The notes under the pieces were generated by a model. The model did no database searches. It saw only the letters and a list, made by a program, of their open reading frames with translations, and was not told the DNA's origin. Shown here piece by piece: positions 56,969 through 64,000 of a DNA stretch of 64,000 bases. The stretch lies in contig CP142456.1 in the NCBI GenBank assembly GCA_038049695.1, forward strand, positions 44,434,001-44,498,000, in the 5' to 3' direction. The first letter of the stretch is position 1. The number at the start of each line of letters is the position of its first letter. Origin of the DNA: Cinnamomum chago. Taxonomy: Eukaryota > Streptophyta > Magnoliopsida > Laurales > Lauraceae. Made by a program: the position numbers and the translations under genes.

Positions 56969-58146
56969 TAAAAATGACCCATACGTCCCAAGAGTTGGTT
57001 CCTTATCCAACACCAGACGAACAACCTATATGGGTGCATCCCGATCTCCAAGAAGATGAAAATTGGGAGATCGTCAAAACAAAGCCTACCACTCAACAGC
57101 GAGGGCAAGCCAAGAGACAACTCCGCAACCTCAAACAACGGGAAAAAGCTCAACCAAAGCAAGAGGTCCCTGAAAAGGCAGAGACCTCTTCCACTACTTC
57201 GCTGGGGGCAACGGAAGAATCCAAGGCTTCAAAGATGGTAAGAAAATTTACCCTTGGTGATTTCATGCCACCTCAATTTAGAAATGAAACTGCGCAAGGG
57301 GCATCATACTCTTGCAATTCGGTGAGTGGATTCTCCACGGATGGATACGAGTCCAGTGACACCGACGAGTGGGAGGAATCCCTTGAAATAGGAGAATACC
57401 TTTCTAACGAAGAATGGATCCCCGAATCTCATCTTATGCCGGTAATCTGGTGTAACCCATATCAGCAACAAGGATCTTGGTCCGATGATGAAGAAGACCA
57501 AGAGCCTGTTCAAGAAAATCCAGTTGACTCAGCACCCTTCAACGCTCCAGTGGAAACCAATCGTGTTGAACCACAAGGGGCATACAAAGAAGAAAATTTG
57601 GCTCCCATGCCTGATCTTGAAGAGCATGCAAGGATCCTACAGGGCCTTGCCTTAGAACAAGAGCAAGATCTTCGCGATCAAAATCCGGAACCGGAAGTCC
57701 CTGAAAATCAACAGGTACCTCCTCCCTCAATTCTTGAAAATGAAAAAAATTGTTGGATAGAAGATCCTCTCACATTCGATGATGAACCCGACTCCTAACA
57801 GTCCACTCTGGGGGAATCTCCCATCAAGGCAACTTGCAATGTGATAGTTCAGGATGATAGTGCCTCTGAAGCATCATCTACCGAAGACAAGTACTCTCCA
57901 GCTACACCTGATAGTATATCTTCCGGAGCAACATTTTCTCAGGTGACTTCCACTGAGATAACACCTTCTCAGCCTTCGTCCCTTGAAACCGTGACGTCGC
58001 AACTCACAGCCCTTCCGACCGATCATCCTGAAGAAACTTCAGCCGATGGAGACATGGTCGATTGGTCCAAGATACCTGACCTCATAGGAGACGTCTGGAC
58101 CAACAAATTACTCAATGAAGGAGAAAAGTTGCTGGATGTTGTTTAG
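56962..58146 (+). pseudogene. Tat-A gag-protease linker (acidic)
   Basis: Two open stretches (56962-57798 and 57841-58146) rich in Glu, Asp, Gln and Pro, with no recognised domain. The first contains FTLGDFMPPQFRNET and DEWEESLEIGEYLSNEEW. They keep the phase of the polyprotein apart from a stop at 57798 and another at 58144. Similar unstructured acidic linkers separate gag and protease in Tat elements. Confidence 0.6.
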
Positions 58147-58149
58147 GAC

Positions 58150-59250
58150 TTGTTCCCGGAAAATGCTCCATGTAACACAATCACTAAGGATGGTGACTCT
58201 GCTGTAGACACATCTTCAGCAAATGAGAAGAATGAACCCTTGGATCCCAAGGACGATCTTCCAAATGAAGACCCTTCTCAAGAAGCTCTTGAAGTTGGTA
58301 GAGGTATCCGTTCTGGCCGGGATTACCACAAAAATTACAACCAATCTTCTTCTTCTTCTTATGTAAATCCTTTGGGAACACAAAATGTAAACGCCCCAAG
58401 TGGCAACAATAATGAACACGTAGGCCCGAAGGAGGCTTTCAAGTACGACTTGATTGAGCACTTCAAACACATCCTGGACTTATTACGAATGTCTCCACAA
58501 ACTCGTGATAGTCTCATTTCAGAACTACAAAGGCTGAATGCGGATGTCGACAAACATGCCCCACAAGTCCTACAAATTGAAATGGACTATAGGGTCAAAA
58601 AATTAAATACTCCCTCAAAGGAAGAAAAGAAGAAAACCGAGGGATCAGGCATTGAATGCCTCTCGGTACAGAAAGCAGCAAGTGCAACCATCTCCTTCGG
58701 TAAGGATGACCTCCTGCAAGGCAAGACAAAGCACAACCGACCCCTGTACTTCACAGGGTACATTAAAGAAATGCCGATACACAGAGTCCAGATCGACCCA
58801 GGTTCTGCACTCAACCTCATCTCTACTTTGACACTTGAAGAGCTGGGCATCCCACCTAGGAAGCTGAGTCACACGTCTGTATCCATCTTTGGATATGATG
58901 GGACCGCTCAAAGGCCTATCGGCAAAATCAGGTTCAAGTTGCAAATCGGTGATCTTATCTCTGAAGTCACTGTGTATGCAATAAGAACCCCTTCATGCTA
59001 CAACATCCTTCTCGGACGCCCCTGGATACACGAGAATGGTGTCGTCCCTTCAACCCTACATCAATGCATCAAGTTCGTCGGCAACGACGGCTCGATACAT
59101 CGAGTGTTTGCAGACAAAAAGCCCTTCACAGGCAAAGAAGTCCATTTTGCAGATGCTCAAATGCACAGAGATGAAAAAGAAGAAAAGGAGAAAGAAACAA
59201 CACCCTTTGCCGAAAATCTCCAGAAAGATAAAGGCAAAACTCCTCGGTGA
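58150..59250 (+). pseudogene. Tat-A aspartic protease
   Basis: Cleaves the polyprotein. Seen: PLYFTGYIKEMPIHRVQIDPGSALNLIS with the catalytic Asp at 58795-58797 (DPG where DTG/DSG is usual), FGYDGTAQRPIGKIRFKLQI and the ILLGRPWIHE motif near 59010. The N-terminal third (58150-58600) is an acidic linker. 366 codons are open, unusually long for this decayed element. A TGA at 59248 ends the frame, and the reading moves on downstream. Confidence 0.85.
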
Positions 59251-60960
59251 TCATCGGAAGAAAATAAACCTTCCGGAAAATCCGAAGAGAACAATCCATC
59301 TCCCTTCATTGTCTCCCCCAAATCTTCAAAGCCTTTGGTCATAACAACCAAAGCAAAGAAGACAAAGCAAAAGTCTGGGGGCAAGTTTGTTGTCTCCTTC
59401 GTGTCTATCATGCAAGACACGGATTCAGAGTCAGAGTCAGAAGACGACACACCGTCAAGCCAAGCTGACACTCAACAAGTTTAGCTTGATTTAGCTCCAA
59501 TAGAGACACCTGCTGACATAGAAGATCCTATGTTTGCTTCCTTGTTGTTCCGACAACTTCAGCAGAAGAAAAGTTAATCTTCTTCCACAGATCAGAAGCT
59601 TCTTCATCAAATTCCATGCTTGAACCTTTCCAAAACGAAGGTATGCCTCAACTATTTCTATATAGTCCTGTGGCACAAGCTATCATGAAGAAAATGGGTT
59701 ATGACACTCAAAAACCAGTTGGTCTGGGGCAAAGTCGCGATATTCTCACACCATTGGAGCCCGCCTTGACCAAAAGTCAACAGGAAGATTGGAGACTCTA
59801 CGGTCATGTAGAAAAATCTTCACATGGGTTGGGGTATGATCTCGACACTCCCATGAGACAGTTGATTCAAATGCTGAGGAGTCGATTTGCCGACCAAGCC
59901 TTAACATCTCATGTCCTTGAAGACATCAATCTCCCTAGATATCTCTTTGAAGAATCATCCGTTAAGGATCCAGGAAGCTATACCGATAAGTATGATTTCT
60001 CCGATGATGAAGAGGAATTGTCCGGTGATACAGACATGTGGCATTCTGACCCAGAAGAACCATCGTCTCCAAAAGAAGTACCCTACTTCGACCCAATTTC
60101 AACAGGCGATTGGGACCACCTCATAGCAAGCCTTGAGAAGATCACCAATCCTGAAGACCCATGGCCAGAAACAAAGCCTTGGCCTGAAAATGCCATTGAA
60201 ACTCCAGAAGGTTTCGTTGAAATGGAAGCCTCCGAAAATATTGTGGAGGAACCACCTTCGAACCTTTCAACAAAAGATCCTGTTCAAAAGATAGACTTGG
60301 GAACACCAGTTAACCCACATCCTGTATTCATAAGCAAGAATATAAAGGATGATGAGTTGCCTGAGTATATCTTTTTTCTTCGTGAGTTCGTTGATTGTTT
60401 TGCATGGTCTTACGCTGAAATGCCTGGCTTAGACCCCAAAATAGCATTCCACAAACTCAATCTGCAAAAAGATATCAGGCCTGTCAAACAAGGCCAAGGA
60501 AGATTCTGTCCAAACGTGATGGATAAAATTGAGAAAGAAGTTCAAAAACTCAAAAGCGTCGGCTTCATCCGTGACGAACAGCATCCTGAATGGTTGGCAA
60601 ACATCGTCCTCGTGATAAAGAAAAATGGGCAGATCAGGGTCTGTATAGATTTGTAGAGACCTATATGGCGCTTGCCCCAAAGATGAGTTCCTGCTCCCCA
60701 TACCAGAGGTGATGATTGACAACACCTGTGGGTTTGAGCTAATGACATTCATGGATGGATTCTCCGGCTACAATCAGATAAAGATGCATCCTGAAGATAA
60801 AAAACGCACATAATTTCGGACCCCATTTGGCGTGTATTGCCATTTGGTCTGAAAAATGCTGGTGCCACATTTCAAAGGGCTATGATGAAGATATTCCAAG
60901 ATATGCAGCACAAGACGGTTGAATGTTACGTTGATGACCTTGCCGTCAAAAGCAGAAGAA
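59251..60960 (+). pseudogene. Tat-A G-patch-like linker and reverse transcriptase
   Basis: From about 59335: KAKKTKQKSGGKFVVSFVSI. From 59616: IMKKMGYDTQKPVGLGQSRD and SSHGLGYDLDTPM, a G-patch-like stretch, then an acidic part (FSDDEEELSGDTD). RT: VKQGQGRFCPNVMDKIEKEV, SVGFIRDEQHPEWLANIVLV, IRVCIDL, a frameshift/stop at 60654, then CPKDEFLLPIPEV, MDGFSGYNQIKMHPED, a short deletion near 60838, FGLKNAGATFQRAMMKIF, and the catalytic YVDD at 60927-60938. Same order as Tat-B, which is intact where this copy is deleted. Confidence 0.88.
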
Positions 60961-61740
60961 AAGAAGACCATCTGAAAGACCTTCGGGAAGTCTTCCTCTG
61001 ACTTCGCAAACACAAACTGCGAATGAATCCCCTGAAATGCTTCTTCGGCGTCTCATCAGGTAAGTTTCTCGGATTCATGGTCCGGAAAGCTGGAATAGAA
61101 CTTGACCCCATCAAAGTCAAGGCTATTCTAGAAATGCCTTCTCCAAGAACCTTAAGAGAACTTAAAGGACTTCAAGGAAGGTTGGCATACATTCGACAGT
61201 TCATCTCCAATCTGTCAGGAAAGTGCCGTCCATTCTCTTGCCTAATGAAGAAAGGTGTGAACTTTGTTTGGGATGCTGAATGTGAAACAACATTTTAAGA
61301 TATCAAGTCATACCTGAACAGACCTCCAGTGTTAGCTGCCCCTACCACTGGAAAACTATTCATCTTGTACACAAGAGCTCTCGACCATTCCTTGGGTGCC
61401 TTGCTCGCACAAGAGAATGACGAGGGAAAAGAAGCTGCTCTATACTACCTCAGTTGTATGCTGGTAGGTGCGGAGCATCGCTACTCTCCAGTCGAGAAAG
61501 AATGCCTTGCCGCGATGTTCGTCATACAAAAGCTGCGTCACTATCTGTTGTCCAACACAGTCTACCTGATTTTGAGGATCAACCTCTTAAAAGTTCTCGT
61601 CACAAAAACAGGTTCTCTCAATGCCCGACTGGCAAAATGGTCCATCCTCTTATCACAAGTTGATATCAAGTATGTACCACAAAAGGCAATCAAAGGCCAA
61701 GCTCTAGCAGATTTCCTTGCAAAGCATCCGTTGCCTAAAG
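60961..61740 (+). pseudogene. Tat-A RNase H
   Basis: Starts after RT: a TGA near 61001 (CGA in Tat-B), then KCFFGVSSGKFLGFMVRKAG, TLRELKGLQGRLAYIRQFIS, VWDAECETTF and a TAA at about 61298 (CAA in Tat-B). The second part, LAAPTTGKLFILYTRALDHS, GALLAQENDEGKEAALYYLS, then KYVPQKAIKGQALADFLAKH, completes the gypsy RNase H and its tail. Confidence 0.87.
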
Positions 61741-61779
61741 ATTCCCCACTCAGAGATGATCTCCCATACGAACCTGTCT

Positions 61780-62426
61780 ACAACATGGAGAATTTCTCAC
61801 CAAATGCCTCCTGGGACATGTACTTTGACGGTACAACCAGGACAAATGAAAAAAGAAAGCTGATCTCGGGAGTTGGCATCCTCTTTGTTAGCCCCGACAA
61901 GCACATGATTCCACATGCTTTCTCGTTACTGGAACCATGCTCAAACAATGAAGTTGAATACTAAGCGTTGATTGTAGGATTGGAACTAGCCCTCGAATCC
62001 GACATCACCATGCTGGAAGTCTTAGGAGACTCTCAACTGATCGTCGACCTGATGAATCAGAAATTTGAAGTCAGGAAGCCTGATTTGTTGCCGTACTACA
62101 ACAAGGCACAATCACTTCGCCAAAGGTTTGACATCTGCCACATCACCCACATCCTCAGAGGTGAGAATATCCGTGCAGATGCCCTGGCCGGACTTGCTAC
62201 ATCCATGGCGATCCAGGAAAGGGAAAACATGCAAATCACAGTGTGTCAAAAAAGGATTCTCCCTCCTCTTAACACACACCAAGTAGTTGTTGAATGCCTC
62301 CAATTGGCCGTAAGTCGGATCTCCATCCTCAAACCTCCAATCGGCGATTGGAGAGATCCGTTCATTGATTACACCATGTTCGAAATCCGCCCTGAAGATC
62401 CAAAAGAACGGGTAAGCATTCAATGA
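61780..62426 (+). pseudogene. Tat-A archaeal-type RNase H
   Basis: A second RNase H domain, a hallmark of the Tat lineage. WDMYFDGTTRTNEKRK carries the first Asp, EPCSNNEVEY (Glu) follows, then a TAA at 61962 (CAA in Tat-B), LEVLGDSQLIVDLMNQKFEV with the third acidic residue, and ILRGENIRADALAGLA with the last Asp. Two frames are joined by the single stop. Confidence 0.88.
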
Positions 62427-63577
62427 CGAGCCCCAAACTTTCATTTGGACATGCCTTCAAAAATGCTTTAAAGAAAATCCTTCGACGGAGTACTTCTGCG
62501 CTGCTTGTCACAACAAGAGGCCGAGGAAACCCTCAAAGAAGTTCATACTGGTCTTTGTGGAGCTCATCAGGCTGGTCCCAAGCTCTACATCAGATAAAAA
62601 GGTTGGGATATTACTGGCCTACCATGGTAGCTGACGCCATGCAAATTGCTAAACGTTACTGCCAATGCCAAGTTCATGGAGACTTTGTTCATATGCCTCT
62701 AGAATGGCTACGCCCCACAGCAATCTCATGGTCGTTCGAAGCTTGGGGTATGGACATCATAGGTCTTATCTCTCCCTCGTCAAGCAAAGGTCATCGCTTC
62801 ATCTTCGTCCCTACGAATTATTTCTCCAAGTGGTCAGAAGCGCTTGCGCTCAATGAAATGAAGACCTCATCAGTCCTTCAATTCTTGCGCATCAACATTA
62901 TTTGTCGCTTCGGCATACCTAAAAGATTTGTTCATGATAACGGACCGCAATTCCGGGATCACCGATTCTACAAGTTTTGCGACAAATACAAAATCCAGAG
63001 TTGTCCTTCGACTCCATACAATCCAACAACAAACGGACTAACAGAAGCCTTCAACAAGACACTCTGCAAAATCCTCAAGAAAATGGTCTCTAGTCACAAA
63101 AGAGATTGGGGAGACAAACTACCTGAAGCTTTGTGGGCTTATCGAACCACCGTTCGTGGACCAACCCATAGCACACCGTTCTTTTTGGTCTATGGATGCG
63201 AAGTTGTTGTCCGTTTGGAAGTACAAATTCCTTCCTTAAGGGTATCTTTACAAAATGACATGACGCAAGAAAGCAATATCAAACTGAGACTCCAAGAACT
63301 GGACAATCTCGACGAAAGACGGCTCGAAGCCTTACAAAGTAATGAGCTGTACCAAGCACGCATGGAAGCATCTTTCGACAAAAGGGTCTGGCAACGCGCC
63401 TACAAAAAGGGTGACTTGGTTCTTGCAATAAAAAGGCCAATGATTGTCGCCCACAAATCCAAAGGCAAACTCGAACCAAAATGGGAGGGACCCTTCGTCA
63501 TTGACAAAGTCTTCTCCAACGGTGCATACGCACTTCTAAACATGAAGGGTGACAGATGTATGCAGTACTACCCTTGA
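62427..63577 (+). pseudogene. Tat-A integrase
   Basis: Inserts the DNA copy. The open frame 62423-63577 has a shifted N-terminus (the HHCC finger is partly in another frame up to about 62600), then RLGYYWPTMVADAMQIAKRY. Catalytic residues: Asp 62753 (WGMDII), Asp 62936 (VHDNGPQFRDH) and Glu 63044 (GLTEAFNKTL), giving the classic D-35-E spacing. The C-terminus, KKGDLVLAIKRPM and LEPKWEGPFVIDKVF, is the expected GPF region. No chromodomain, as usual for Tat. Confidence 0.9.
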
Positions 63578-63740
63578 AGTTCTTGAAGCGAGTTCTGCCC
63601 ATCAACGACAAGTTCTTGAAGCGGTACTACCCTTGAAGACTTACGCCAATGGGTCAGAGCATTGCCTGCACGGCCAAACCCTATTTCCAGGTACTTGCTT
63701 GTAAACCCACTTCTTTTGGAATTTTTACCCTTATGTTAAG
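63578..63740 (+). other. Tat-A tail after pol
   Basis: Non-coding. The words gttcttgaagcg and actacccttgaag each occur twice within 70 bp (63565-63640), a small local duplication. The last bases, ttaag (63736-63740), are the candidate TSD of the next LTR. Confidence 0.6.
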
Positions 63741-64000
63741 TGAAAGTCCGGGGATCCTAACCGTAGAGGGGGGGGGGGGGTGAATAGGGTGTGCTACAAA
63801 TATGACCAATTTTAAACAAATTTAATTTCTTAACATAAACTAGTCACATGTGATGATATACCAAACAAGATGCGGAAGCAAACAAATGAATCACCACAAG
63901 CATACACCACAACACAAAGGTTTATAGTGGTTCGGCCTCAATGCCTACGTCCACTACCGGCTTGTGATCCACTCACCCCACCGGATTTCCACTATTTATG
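63741..64000 (-). mobile_element. Alpha-family LTR, cut by the window edge
   Basis: Starts TGAAAGTCCGGGGATCC, followed by a long G tract (about 63769-63780), the TATAAACC box on the minus strand near 63920 and the ccactaccggcttgtgatcc segment common to all alpha LTRs. Whether it is solo or the end of a full element cannot be seen. Confidence 0.88.

Larger units (their letters stand above)
37027..64000 (+). mobile_element. Tat-A: Ty3/gypsy Tat-lineage (Ogre-like) element, continuing past the right edge
   Basis: Starts TGTTGACACC at 37027 inside the delta LTR; candidate TSD atatt at 37022-37026. Its 5' LTR is split into 37027-38103, 39978-40256 and 52177 to about 53190. The internal region then carries an upstream reading region, gag, protease, RT, RNase H, archaeal-type RNase H and integrase. 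The double RNase H, the long leader, the gag and protease motifs and a G-patch-like linker fit the Tat lineage, Ogre-like in plan. Multiple stops and frameshifts; not autonomous. The 3' LTR is not in the window. Confidence 0.87.

Noticed and set aside
24135-64000. Tat-B and Tat-A as a tandem pair sharing a middle LTR
   Set aside because: A foreign delta LTR, truncated exactly at Tat-A's start, lies between them. Nested insertion explains this better; the right flank would decide.

Overview
The window is a block of nested plant transposable elements; I found no host gene, tRNA, rRNA or CRISPR array. The lineages present (Ty3/gypsy Tat and chromovirus/Tekay types, Ty1/copia types with 1.7-2.2 kb LTRs, and a CACTA DNA transposon) point to a flowering plant with an LTR-rich genome. 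I cannot name the species. Nearly every coding stretch is broken by stops or frameshifts, so most genes are given as pseudogenes.

The layout resolves into a stack of insertions, most closed by matching target-site duplications (TSDs). The oldest visible host is Tat-B, a Tat-lineage gypsy element seen as 24135-25052, 29689-31217 and 32987-34792. It is cut by: (a) an outer copia-type LTR (right fragment 23637-24134) that itself contains a Copia element running from beyond the left edge to 23636; (b) a solo copia-type LTR, 25053-29683, holding a solo Tekay-like LTR (26047-28908); (c) a second solo copia-type LTR, 31218-32981; (d) a Tekay-like LTR starting at 34793, whose right end is off the window because Tat-A (37027 to beyond 64000) sits inside it. 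The Copia element is cut in RNase H by a 10.6 kb CACTA transposon (1278-11915) that carries two solo LTRs, and in its 3' LTR by a Tekay-type gypsy element (13135-22708, minus strand). Tat-A's 5' LTR holds a solo LTR (38104-39972) and a non-autonomous gag-bearing element, beta (40257-52171). Beta holds two more solo LTRs (41082-42770 and 44682-47778). Tat-A's internal region (about 53190-63740) carries degenerate gag, protease, RT, RNase H, a second archaeal-type RNase H and integrase, and is cut at 63741 by another LTR.

LTR family names used here. Alpha: TGTTAGG...ACTTTCA. Beta: TGTTAGATC...ACTTACA, related to alpha. Gamma: the Tekay element LTR, TGTAAGACC...GCGACA in sense orientation. Delta: TGTTAGACC...CACGACA, Tekay-like. 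Copia-LTR: TGTTAGATTG...CCAACA.

The most unusual signal is a cluster of short perfect palindromes in the LTRs of alpha, beta, gamma and delta. Within one copy most palindromes share one hexamer core (GTCGAC, CTCGAG or GCTAGC). Two copies of the same family can carry different cores inside otherwise homologous flanks, and the same core appears in unrelated copia-like and gypsy lineages. LTR pairs of single elements differ by gain or loss of palindrome units. I do not know of a function for these clusters and treat them as the main candidate for something undescribed.
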